Assembly: GCA_964638245.1 (NCBI GenBank)
Contig: CAZWZG010000122.1
Location: 1-9,420 of the forward strand
DNA length: 9,420 bases
Direction of reading: 5' to 3'
Source: CAZWZG01 sp964638245
Lineage (GTDB): Bacteria > Pseudomonadota > Alphaproteobacteria > Rhodobacterales > Rhodobacteraceae
Both the position numbers and the translations under genes were made by a program. The notes beneath the pieces are model-generated. The model worked only from the letters and a program-made list of their open reading frames with translations, searched no databases and had not been told where the DNA came from. Below, in pieces: positions 1 to 5,798 of the stretch. Positions within the stretch are counted from its first letter, which is position 1, and every line of letters starts with the position of its first letter.

Positions 1-93
1 TGGCTGTGCGCCAATGTCGACGGCTACTTCACCGAAAAACACGTCCTGACCGCGATTGAAGCATACACGGAGGGCACCATGGACCCGCCTTGA
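1..93 (+). CDS. C-terminal end of an unidentified protein (partial)
   Basis: Frame 1 is open from the first base of the window and ends at a TGA at 91-93, giving the last 30 residues of a protein that begins upstream. The visible peptide runs from WLCANVDGYFTEK to EAYTEGTMDPP and looks like ordinary soluble protein: a likely amphipathic helix around HVLTAIEAY, then a short acidic, proline-ended tail. There is no membrane segment or recognisable motif. It lies on the same strand as everything downstream but is separated from the next gene by about 205 bp of apparent control sequence, so it probably ends the preceding (early or replication) gene block. I do not recognise the family and 30 residues are too few to assign one. 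Confidence 0.55.
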   Translation, partial: WLCANVDGYFTEKHVLTAIEAYTEGTMDPP

Positions 94-298
94 TCTGAAT
101 TCGGTCAAATCTGGTCAAAAGTGACGCGCAGGTCAGAATTGCCACTTTGCGGGTCAGATTTTTCCAGATCCAAAAGTGACCGGAACCACAAGACAATACA
201 CCACAATACAAAACAAAACAGTTTTCCGAATTTCCCAGAATTGAGAGGCCACGCCGGATTGAACCGTCGGGCCATGCTGAGAAAAGGACCGAGCAGCC
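94..298 (+). promoter_or_regulatory. Non-coding control region with GGTCA boxes and an A/C-rich leader
   Basis: About 205 bp without a convincing gene, clearly richer in A and T than the genes on either side. Four GGTCA pentamers lie in the + orientation at 103-107, 113-117, 131-135 and 152-156, each followed by A or G and then A. A fifth lies in the - orientation at 177-181. CAAAAGTGAC occurs twice, at 116-125 and 171-180. Downstream, 182-222 is nearly free of G and carries ACAATACA twice, 10 bp apart (193-200 and 203-210). GACAAT (192-197) and CACAAT (202-207) could serve as -10 elements, but I see no -35 at the right spacing, so an activator-dependent promoter is an inference. The region precedes the 299-925 gene and may control the genes that follow. 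Confidence 0.45.
103..181. repeat. Cluster of five GGTCA boxes, candidate operator
   Basis: GGTCA is seen at 103-107, 113-117, 131-135 and 152-156 on the + strand and at 177-181 on the - strand. The start-to-start steps of 10, 18 and 21 bp are roughly one, under two and two helical turns. The last + box and the - box form an imperfect inverted repeat (152-181). Reading GGTCA as a binding half-site for a regulator is inference; an iteron-like role in replication is the alternative. No protein in the window is known to bind it. Confidence 0.4.
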
Positions 299-925
299 AT
301 GAACGACGAAATCCCCGAAGCTGGTCGCGCAGCGGTGCGGACCATCCTGATCGAACCTCTTGAGGCCGAGGGAATGCGCATGAAGCGCGGAACGTCGCCC
401 GAGGACACAGCGACCTATCGTGATCGCTTGCAAAGCCGGTTGGCGTATTGCTCGGAGAAAACGCTGGCGAACCTTGTGCCCACCGTTCGCGCCATGGCGG
501 AGGGTAAGGGCAAGAACGTCTGGCCTGCGCTGATCACGATCACCAATCTGGCCCGACAGCTGCAGGCCCCGCCAGATCGATCCGACGAAATCCTCTATTC
601 CTGGTTCCACAGCCAAGCCGGTGTGAGGGCGCGTAACGAAGGCACCGAGCTCGCCGAGTATGCCTACATCAAGAAATTCCGCACGGTGCCAAGCGGGCAT
701 CCAAACAACAAAGAAGGCATCCGCCTCAAGTTGCGCGAAGCAGCACGCGACACCGAGCGCGAAATCGAGCAGATCCGGCGCGCTATGTCGAACGGCGAGG
801 CAAGCGAGGACGAACTGCATTGGCTGCGCTGGCAGCATGAAATACTCGCCACAGTCAACGCGATCATCGACGCCGGGATCAACTATCGTGCGGCGAAGGC
901 CAAGGGCGAAGAGGCGGCGGCGTGA
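299..925 (+). CDS. Hypothetical phage protein, 208 aa, charged helical C-terminus
   Basis: I do not recognise a characterised family. The start ATG at 299 has a purine-rich AAAGG about 11 bases upstream; the other reading frames here look like shadows. The first half (about residues 40-130) contains a conserved-looking core with VPTVRAMAEG, a WPALITITNLARQL stretch and a SWFHSQAG motif, all consistent with a compact helical fold. The second half (about 140-195) is rich in Arg, Glu and Ala with heptad-like spacing and probably forms a helical hairpin or coiled coil. It ends in a lysine/glutamate/alanine tail. There is no signal peptide or membrane span. The stop overlaps the start of the next gene (TGATG), so the two are probably translated together. 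Its place between a control region and the packaging genes suggests a regulatory or replication accessory role, but this is position alone. Confidence 0.8.
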   Translation: MNDEIPEAGRAAVRTILIEPLEAEGMRMKRGTSPEDTATYRDRLQSRLAYCSEKTLANLVPTVRAMAEGKGKNVWPALITITNLARQLQAPPDRSDEILYSWFHSQAGVRARNEGTELAEYAYIKKFRTVPSGHPNNKEGIRLKLREAARDTEREIEQIRRAMSNGEASEDELHWLRWQHEILATVNAIIDAGINYRAAKAKGEEAAA

Positions 926-1665
926 TGGGTGGCCCAAGGGATCCAATTGCGCAACACCGTCGCCAAATGGCGGTCAGCGATGCCGCTGAGAGGCGGCGTA
1001 TCGATGCGGTGCGAGACGCTGGAGCGCGTCCGCGCGGATGCTCCGAACAGATCGTCGATGTTGCGCCGGGGCGCGGACCGACCATGCAAGCACGGCCAGT
1101 CGAGATGCAGGCGACAGACGCGGGCAATTGGCGCGTGCGTGACATGACCTTGCCGGGCCAGCGGGCGCTCCGTCGCATCACCGCTTTTGACCGGATGGAG
1201 GATCAACGTCAGCGCCGACAGAGGGGACGTGGAGCACCATTGTTTACGCCGACGCAACGCGCAGTTGGCGAGGCATATGCCGCCTTGCACGAACGCCTCG
1301 AAGGCGCCGGGGTGCGCTGTTCATCCCTCGAAGCGTTGAGCCAGTCGGGTGGTGGTGGCGGGTCCTTCATCGAGGCGCTGATCCGCGACCGGCGGCGGTT
1401 TGATCATATGCGCGCTGCCGTGGGCGATGAAATCGTGCTGGTCCCACGGAATTCGTCAGCACATCGCTATAGGGCGCGTGTCGCCATTGCCGCGATCGAC
1501 GTGATCGAGTGCGTTTGCATCCGCGATCTGACGGTCTCAGGTATCCTTCAGCGCTATGGATGGTCGCGAAAGGCGGACGTAAATGAAAAAATAATGCGCG
1601 CTCTTCTCAATGGCTTGGACCAGATACAGGGGGCAACGAGCGCGGGATCGCAACATTTGGCTTGA
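925..1665 (+). CDS. Putative phage DNA-binding regulator, DUF6456-like, 246 aa
   Basis: Start is taken as ATG 925, overlapping the previous stop as TGATG; an in-frame GTG at 922 would add one residue. Residues 1-105 are Arg-rich, low in hydrophobics and look poorly ordered. From about 106 (LFTPTQRAVGEAYAAL) a folded region begins. It is broken by a five-glycine run at 142-146 and continues to a C-terminal helical section (about 185-236) with IDVIECVCIRDLTVSGIL followed by RYGWSR, which reads like a helix-turn-helix. From memory this pattern resembles alphaproteobacterial phage proteins of the DUF6456 type found just upstream of terminase genes; this is not verified by search. A role as a late-gene regulator would fit the position and the basic N-terminus. 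It is followed by a hairpin, probably a terminator. Confidence 0.72.
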   Translation: MGGPRDPIAQHRRQMAVSDAAERRRIDAVRDAGARPRGCSEQIVDVAPGRGPTMQARPVEMQATDAGNWRVRDMTLPGQRALRRITAFDRMEDQRQRRQRGRGAPLFTPTQRAVGEAYAALHERLEGAGVRCSSLEALSQSGGGGGSFIEALIRDRRRFDHMRAAVGDEIVLVPRNSSAHRYRARVAIAAIDVIECVCIRDLTVSGILQRYGWSRKADVNEKIMRALLNGLDQIQGATSAGSQHLA

Positions 1666-1691
1666 CGGAAAGTCACACCGAGACTTATCAC
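1662..1691 (+). promoter_or_regulatory. Weak sigma70-like promoter candidate
   Basis: TTGACG at 1662-1667 matches the -35 consensus at five of six bases. TATCAC at 1686-1691 matches the -10 consensus at four of six, with an 18-bp spacer. The -35 overlaps the stop codon of the upstream gene. Transcription from here would run straight into the hairpin at 1708-1742 and then the HNH gene. Such matches occur by chance, so this is only a candidate. Confidence 0.22.
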
Positions 1692-1707
1692 TTGTGCATC
1701 ATCTACA

Positions 1708-1742
1708 AAAGCGCCCGATGGGATTGACCCTTCGGGCGCTTT
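1708..1742 (+). terminator. Strong hairpin, likely intrinsic terminator or attenuator
   Basis: An 11-bp perfect stem pairs 1708-1718 (AAAGCGCCCGA) with 1732-1742 (TCGGGCGCTTT). Inside it, after one T-T mismatch, GGG 1720-1722 can pair with CCC 1728-1730, leaving a 5-base loop. A-residues precede and T-residues close the stem, as in intrinsic terminators, but the downstream T tract is only three bases, so termination may be partial. It lies 42 bp after the stop of the putative regulator and about 15 bp before the HNH start, and therefore separates the two. Confidence 0.7.
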
Positions 1743-1747
1743 GCGTT

Positions 1748-1752
1748 GGAGG
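1748..1752 (+). promoter_or_regulatory. Ribosome binding site GGAGG before the HNH gene
   Basis: GGAGG ends four bases before an in-frame TTG at 1757, which is close but workable. No comparable site precedes the in-frame ATGs at 1781 and 1805. This favours the TTG start. Confidence 0.4.
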
Positions 1753-1756
1753 CCTC

Positions 1757-2104
1757 TTGAAAGCGCGAACAATCCCAGCGATGGCGGCCACCATAGGGCC
1801 GCGCATGACGGTTCCTTATGCCAATCGAGATGCAAAGCGACGGTCCGAGCGACCCGAGCGCAAGTGGTATGCATCGGTACGATGGCAGGCGCTTCGGTTG
1901 GAGATCATCGAGCGCGACGGCGGCCTCTGCCAACAGACCGGCGAGGTGCTGGTCGGCGGGCGCAAGGCTCCAAACTCGATGGTCGTCGACCACATCAAGC
2001 CGCATCGCGGTGATCCAGATCTGTTCTGGGATCCCGGAAACCTGCAGCTGGTGTCGAAGGCTTGGCACGACAGCGAAAAGCAACGCCGCGACCGCGCCTG
2101 TTGA
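1757..2104 (+). CDS. Phage HNH endonuclease, variant without the full zinc ribbon
   Basis: A 115-aa HNH nuclease. The core is D78-H79 (VVDHIKPHRGD), N95 (in DPGNLQ) and H104 (WHDSEKQ), the usual H-N-H metal-binding arrangement. Upstream is the typical RKWYASVRWQALRLEIIERDG helix (about 35-55). Such genes sit beside terminase genes in many cos phages and help cut packaging sites or stimulate terminase; that role is inferred here from position. Start: TTG 1757 has GGAGG upstream and yields the short basic lead (KARTIP...GPRM) usual in this family. ATG 1781 and ATG 1805 are alternatives, and ATG 1718 lies within the terminator stem and is unlikely. Odd point: of the Cys pairs found in many relatives only C58 remains (CQQTG), and the second pair reads SKAWH. 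I recall a phage subgroup with this pattern, so it is probably not decay. Confidence 0.85.
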   Translation: MKARTIPAMAATIGPRMTVPYANRDAKRRSERPERKWYASVRWQALRLEIIERDGGLCQQTGEVLVGGRKAPNSMVVDHIKPHRGDPDLFWDPGNLQLVSKAWHDSEKQRRDRAC

Positions 2105-2108
2105 AAAG

Positions 2109-2158
2109 GGGGGGCGGGTCGATCCCAAAAGGTGGCTTTTGCCCTAGACCCGCCCCCC
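2109..2158. terminator. 12-bp GC-rich inverted repeat, likely terminator
   Basis: The arm GGGGGGCGGGTC at 2109-2120 is perfectly complementary to 2147-2158; a G-T pair at 2108/2159 extends it. The 26-base interior can form a second small stem (AAAAG 2127-2131 with CTTTT 2136-2140). The T7 run begins 13 bases after the stem, so it is not a textbook terminator for the + strand; on the - strand the repeat is followed directly by CTTTT. A competing short hairpin, 2150-2154 with 2164-2168, sits much closer to the T7. It begins 4 bp after the HNH stop. Confidence 0.5.
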
Positions 2159-2305
2159 TATTAGGCGGAGGTTTTTTTCTTGGGGTGCTGCGTTTTTGGG
2201 GGTGATTTCGGGGTCGATTGGCGACGGTGCTTGAAAAGGCTCGACGCTTCAAGGTGTTAGGTGCTGGCGCTTTGCCGGTGTGTTGCTGAAAGGCTAATTT
2301 TTTCC

Positions 2306-2310
2306 GGAGG
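2306..2310 (+). promoter_or_regulatory. Ribosome binding site GGAGG of terS
   Basis: GGAGG with four bases to the ATG at 2315. The run continues GG at 2311-2312, so effective spacing can vary. It decides the start against the longer in-frame opening at 2261, which has no such site and would add 18 unlikely residues. Confidence 0.6.
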
Positions 2311-2314
2311 GGTC

Positions 2315-2812
2315 ATGGAAAACGACGGTTCGAAAATTGTCGTTGATCTTTTCGGCGACCCGATCCGGGTCAGTGCGAAGGGGCGACGCGGGCGGCCGGC
2401 GCACCAGCCAACCCAGCATAGCCGCGACAAGGTCGCGCTGTTGTTGGCTGTGGGCTGGAGCGACGAACGTATTGCTCATGCGCTGCAGCTAAAATCTACG
2501 AAGACCCTGCGTAAGCATTATGCGCCCGAACTTCGAATCCGATTGATGCAGCGCGATCGTCTTGATGCCTTGGTTCTTGAGAAGCTGTCCCGACAAGCCT
2601 TCGATGGCGATGCGGTTGATCTTGGCGCGCTAAAGGAGCTTCGCAAAGAGCTTGATCGTCAGGATCGGTTTGCAGCTGCGAGACGTCTAGCGGATGCGGA
2701 GCCAGATCCTGAGCCGGTCGGCAAGAAAGAGCGGGCCCGGCGCGATGCGGAGAAGGCCGTCGGTGATGGGCTTTGGGATGGTGATCTGACGCCGGGCGCC
2801 TATCGCCAGTGA
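2315..2812 (+). CDS. terS: Phage terminase small subunit (DNA recognition)
   Basis: A 165-aa protein placed immediately before the large terminase and overlapping it by GTGA. A basic lead KGRRGRPA (about 22-29) contains an AT-hook-like RGRP core. It is followed by a helix-turn-helix region (about 36-72: SRDKVALLLAVGW, then SDERIAHALQ, then TKTLRKHYAPEL), the usual DNA-binding domain of small terminases. Residues 74-122 are a charged helical region suited to ring assembly. The C-terminus has an acidic-proline DAEPDPEP patch and a basic KKERARR stretch and ends in a tail that may contact TerL. TerS rings bind the packaging site and regulate TerL. The start at 2315 is set by the GGAGG. The family call rests on the helix-turn-helix plus gene order rather than on strong sequence identity, since small terminases diverge widely. 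Confidence 0.85.
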   Translation: MENDGSKIVVDLFGDPIRVSAKGRRGRPAHQPTQHSRDKVALLLAVGWSDERIAHALQLKSTKTLRKHYAPELRIRLMQRDRLDALVLEKLSRQAFDGDAVDLGALKELRKELDRQDRFAAARRLADAEPDPEPVGKKERARRDAEKAVGDGLWDGDLTPGAYRQ

Positions 2813-4515
2813 ACGCTCCTCTTCGGCGGTCTGCTTGGTCGACCGCGTGCCCGGATTGGGAAAAGCGCCTGCTCGACGGGCGGTCGCTGATTCCGGATCT
2901 GCCGCTCTTTGATGCGCCGGCGGAAAAGGCGTTGCGGATCTTCAAGCGGCTCCGCGTTCCGGACCTTCCGGGCAAGCCGACTTATGGCGATGTCTGTGAG
3001 CCATGGGTTTTTGATTTTGTTCGGGCGATCTTCGGGTCGCTGGATCCCGAAACGATGCATCGCAAGATCCGCGAGTTTTTCTTGCTGGTGCCAAAGAAGA
3101 ACGGTAAATCGGCCATCGCGGCGGCCATAATTGTAACTGCGGCGATCATGAACGAACGGCCCTCGGCCGAGTGCATTCTGATCGCGCCAACGCAGAAAAT
3201 CGCGGAGATCGCATTCAAGCAGGCACGCGGCATCATCGAGGCCGATCCTGATCTCTCCGGCATCTTCTGGATCCGGGGGCACCAAAAACGGATTGTTCAT
3301 CGCACGACCGAGGCGGAAATCATAGTTCTGTCTGCGGACGGTGATGTCGTGACCGGATCGAAGGCCGCTTACATCCTTGTCGATGAGACGCATGTCCTGG
3401 CTGCCAAAGCAAAGGCGCCCGAGATCTTCACCGAGCTTCGGGGCGGTCTGGCCTCGCGGCCCGAGGGATTCATGCTGCAGATCACGACGCAGTCGAAAAG
3501 CCCCCCGGTCGGCCAGTTCAAGGCCGAGTTGCATCGGGCGCGCGCGGTGCGCGATGGCACGCTTGATCTGCAATTGTTGCCGGTGCTCTACGAGTTGCCG
3601 GAAGAAATGTCGCGCAGCGAAGCGTGGCGGGACGAGGGGACATGGGGTCTGGTAAATCCGAACCTTGAGCGTTCGGTGTCGCTGGATTACCTGCAAGAGG
3701 CTTACCGGGCCGCCGTAGAACAAGGCCCGGAGGCCGTCGCGCTTTTTGCGTCGCAGCATCTGAATGTCGAAATCGGCCTCGGGCTGCATTCCGAGCGATG
3801 GGTCGGCGCGGATTTCTGGGCGGAGAACGTCGAACCGGGTCTGACGCTTGATGCGCTGATCGAACAATCGGAGGTCTGCGTCGTCGGCGGCGACTTCGGT
3901 GGCGCTGACGACCTGTCGGCGATCGCGGTCATTGGGCGAGATGCACAATCACGGGTGTGGCGGTCTTGGGTCCGATGCTGGGCGCTGAACACGGTTCTGG
4001 ATCGACGCAAGGAGATCGCTCCGCATCTGCTTGATTTCGAGGCGCAGGGCGATCTCGTCCTTGCCGATACGATGGACGTGCAGGCGGTTGAAGCGGCGGA
4101 CATCGTGTCGCAGATCCGCGATGCGGGTCGTTTGCCGATCGAGCACGGTGTCGGGCTGGACAGCTACGGCGTCGCGGCGCTGGAGCACGAGCTCCGACAG
4201 CGCGGCGTGATGCCGCCGCAATACGGATATGTCGGACAGGGCTTTCGCCTGAACGGGGCGATTAAGGGGCTGGAGCGTCGCCTCGTCGATGGATCTCTGC
4301 GGCCAGCCGATCAACCGCTGATGAGTTGGAACGTTTCGAACGCCAAGGCGGAACAGAGGGGCAATAATGTCATGATCACCAAGGCAAAGGCGGGCGTCGG
4401 CAAGATCGACGCGCTGATCGCGTTGACAAATGCCGCGATGCTCATGGACCGCGATCCGTACGTCGCCGAGGCGTCGCCCTGGGATCGTGATCCGAACTTT
4501 TCGCTGGCGTTCTGA
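2809..4515 (+). CDS. terL: Phage terminase large subunit (ATPase and nuclease)
   Basis: A 568-aa Terminase_1-type large subunit, the motor that cuts concatemeric DNA and pumps it into the prohead. The N-terminal ATPase has a Walker A at 94-101 (VPKKNGKS), Walker B at 188-193 (YILVDE) with catalytic E193, and a coupling-like motif around ITTQSKSPP. The C-terminal RNase H-like nuclease shows D362 (VVGGDFGGADD), D420 (LVLADTMD) and D534 (GKIDALIALTNA), the expected metal-binding aspartates. Length is normal for the family. The GTG start at 2809 overlaps the terS stop as GTGA and has no ribosome site of its own, so translation is probably coupled. The next gene overlaps its stop as TGATG. All key residues are in place, so it should be functional. 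Confidence 0.97.
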   Translation: MNAPLRRSAWSTACPDWEKRLLDGRSLIPDLPLFDAPAEKALRIFKRLRVPDLPGKPTYGDVCEPWVFDFVRAIFGSLDPETMHRKIREFFLLVPKKNGKSAIAAAIIVTAAIMNERPSAECILIAPTQKIAEIAFKQARGIIEADPDLSGIFWIRGHQKRIVHRTTEAEIIVLSADGDVVTGSKAAYILVDETHVLAAKAKAPEIFTELRGGLASRPEGFMLQITTQSKSPPVGQFKAELHRARAVRDGTLDLQLLPVLYELPEEMSRSEAWRDEGTWGLVNPNLERSVSLDYLQEAYRAAVEQGPEAVALFASQHLNVEIGLGLHSERWVGADFWAENVEPGLTLDALIEQSEVCVVGGDFGGADDLSAIAVIGRDAQSRVWRSWVRCWALNTVLDRRKEIAPHLLDFEAQGDLVLADTMDVQAVEAADIVSQIRDAGRLPIEHGVGLDSYGVAALEHELRQRGVMPPQYGYVGQGFRLNGAIKGLERRLVDGSLRPADQPLMSWNVSNAKAEQRGNNVMITKAKAGVGKIDALIALTNAAMLMDRDPYVAEASPWDRDPNFSLAF

Positions 4516-5798
4516 TGTTTCAGATGGTGCGCCTATTCGCCCGCGCGGCGTCGATTGCCGCCCGTGAAGAAGTTGGCATAGCCCCAGAGGGGCGAGCGGC
4601 GACTGTCGTGTCGTCGAATCCTGAGTTTCTGAAGATCCTCGGCCTTGATAGCCTGGGCGACACGGCGGCCGGTGAGACGGTGACAGTTGATCGCGCGCTC
4701 GGCGTTCCGGCGGTCTGGTCGGCGGTGAATTTCATCGCAGGCACGATTGCGGCGCTGCCCGTGGATGTGCATCGCCACGAGGGCGGGGCTTGGAAAGATC
4801 AGCCGCGCGTCCCGGTCCGTCGCCTGCTCGGGACGGCCGCGAACGATGCGCTGACTGCTTACGATTGGAAAAAGCGCGCTTTCGTCAATGTGCTGACCGG
4901 CGGTCGCTCGCTGACCTACATCGAGCGCGATGATCGCGGCCAACCGCGCAATCTGTTTCCGCTTGATCCGTCGCGGACCACGGTGCGGGCGACGGGGATG
5001 CGCAAGGCCTACCACTATCGCCAGCCCGGCGATCGCGAGACCGTCTATGCGGAGGACGAGATCATCGATCTCGCGTTCATGCTGAAGGATGACGGGGTCG
5101 CGCATTATTCGCCGCTGATCACGAACCGTGAAGTGATCGCACTGGCGATCGCGGCGACGAAATACGGCGCGCGCTTCCTGATGTCGGGTGGCCTGCCGCC
5201 CTTCGCCGTTGTCGGCAACTTTGAATCGGCGTCGTCGATCGCGCGCGCGGCGCAGGATCTGGAGGCTGCGGTTCAGAAGGCGCACGAGACGAACAAGCAG
5301 GCGCTGGTTATGCCGCGGGGTTTGGATGTCAAACCGCTCGGCGCGGATCCGGACAAGGCGCAGCTTGTCGAGTTGCAGCGGTTTCTGATCGAGCAAGTCG
5401 CGCGCATTTATTCGATCCCGCCAGCATTCGTGCAGGATCTCACGCACGGGACGTTTTCAAACACCGAGCAGCAAGATCTGCAATTCGTCAAACACACGCT
5501 GACCCGCTGGATCGTCCAGTTTGAGCAGGAGTTGACGTTGAAGCTGTTCGGTCGCGATGCGACGCGCCGGGTCAAGTGCAACGTCGACGGATTGCTCCGG
5601 GGCGACTTCAAGACCCGCATGGAAGGCCACGCGAGGGCCGTTCAGGCCGGTGTTTCAACGCCAAACGAGGCGCGCGCGCTTGAAGATCGGCCAGAAATGG
5701 AAGGCGGCGGGCAGCTCTACGTTCAGGGCGCCACAGTGCCTTTGGTGCAAGCAGGGCAAACCACAGGATCCGCGACAGATACGGGGGATGACACATGA
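4515..5798 (+). CDS. HK97-family phage portal protein
   Basis: A 427-aa portal, the dodecameric ring at the head vertex through which DNA enters and leaves and on which TerL docks. Family signatures include VWSAVNFIAGTIAALPVDV (about 68-86), a YSPLITNREVIALAIAATKYG helix region near 196-216, the IPPAFVQDL segment followed by GTFSNTEQQ (312-320), and the late STPNEARALEDRPEMEGGGQ element. Length is typical of HK97-type portals. The start ATG 4515 shares one base with the terL stop and lacks a ribosome site, implying reinitiation after terL; ATG 4524 is a possible alternative. The C-terminal tail is rich in Gly, Thr and Asp and probably disordered. The stop overlaps the protease start as ATGA. 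Confidence 0.96.
   Translation: MFQMVRLFARAASIAAREEVGIAPEGRAATVVSSNPEFLKILGLDSLGDTAAGETVTVDRALGVPAVWSAVNFIAGTIAALPVDVHRHEGGAWKDQPRVPVRRLLGTAANDALTAYDWKKRAFVNVLTGGRSLTYIERDDRGQPRNLFPLDPSRTTVRATGMRKAYHYRQPGDRETVYAEDEIIDLAFMLKDDGVAHYSPLITNREVIALAIAATKYGARFLMSGGLPPFAVVGNFESASSIARAAQDLEAAVQKAHETNKQALVMPRGLDVKPLGADPDKAQLVELQRFLIEQVARIYSIPPAFVQDLTHGTFSNTEQQDLQFVKHTLTRWIVQFEQELTLKLFGRDATRRVKCNVDGLLRGDFKTRMEGHARAVQAGVSTPNEARALEDRPEMEGGGQLYVQGATVPLVQAGQTTGSATDTGDDT

Larger units (their letters stand above)
2105..2314. other. Non-coding gap between HNH and terS; possible cos region
   Basis: About 210 bp with no supportable gene. It holds the 12-bp GC-rich inverted repeat (2109-2158), a T7 run (2172-2178), three runs of four or five G between about 2182 and 2214, a CTTGAA/TTCAAG inverted repeat (2230-2235 with 2248-2253), and the ribosome binding site of terS. 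In cos phages of the HK97/lambda type the cos site and the terminase binding sites lie just upstream of the small terminase gene, so this is the natural place to look for them. I cannot identify the cut site from the sequence alone. Confidence 0.35.

Noticed and set aside
121..363. 80-aa GTG-start frame on the + strand through the control region
   Set aside because: It has no ribosome site, has the composition of non-coding sequence and overlaps the start of the better supported 299-925 gene in another frame.
29..946. 305-aa open frame on the - strand
   Set aside because: It spans the 299-925 gene and the control region in antisense, is rich in Arg, Cys and His with no motif, and looks like a GC-driven shadow of the + strand gene.
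1610..1756. Longer N-terminus for the HNH protein from 1610 or 1718
   Set aside because: It would overlap the end of the regulator gene and be translated through the terminator hairpin; the extra residues do not resemble HNH leads.
2182..2228. Canonical G-quadruplex
   Set aside because: Three long G-runs are present, but the loops of about 8 to 11 bases and only GG pairs as a fourth run do not meet the usual pattern.
2230..2260. TTGAAA / TGTTAG as a promoter for terS
   Set aside because: The -10 matches only three of six positions at 18-bp spacing and no other support is seen.
2800..3948. 382-aa open frame on the - strand
   Set aside because: It is fully antisense to the terminase large subunit, whose motifs are unambiguous; the product is Arg/Asp-rich and motif-free.
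4533..5447. 304-aa open frame on the - strand
   Set aside because: Antisense shadow of the portal gene; Arg-rich composition typical of such shadows.
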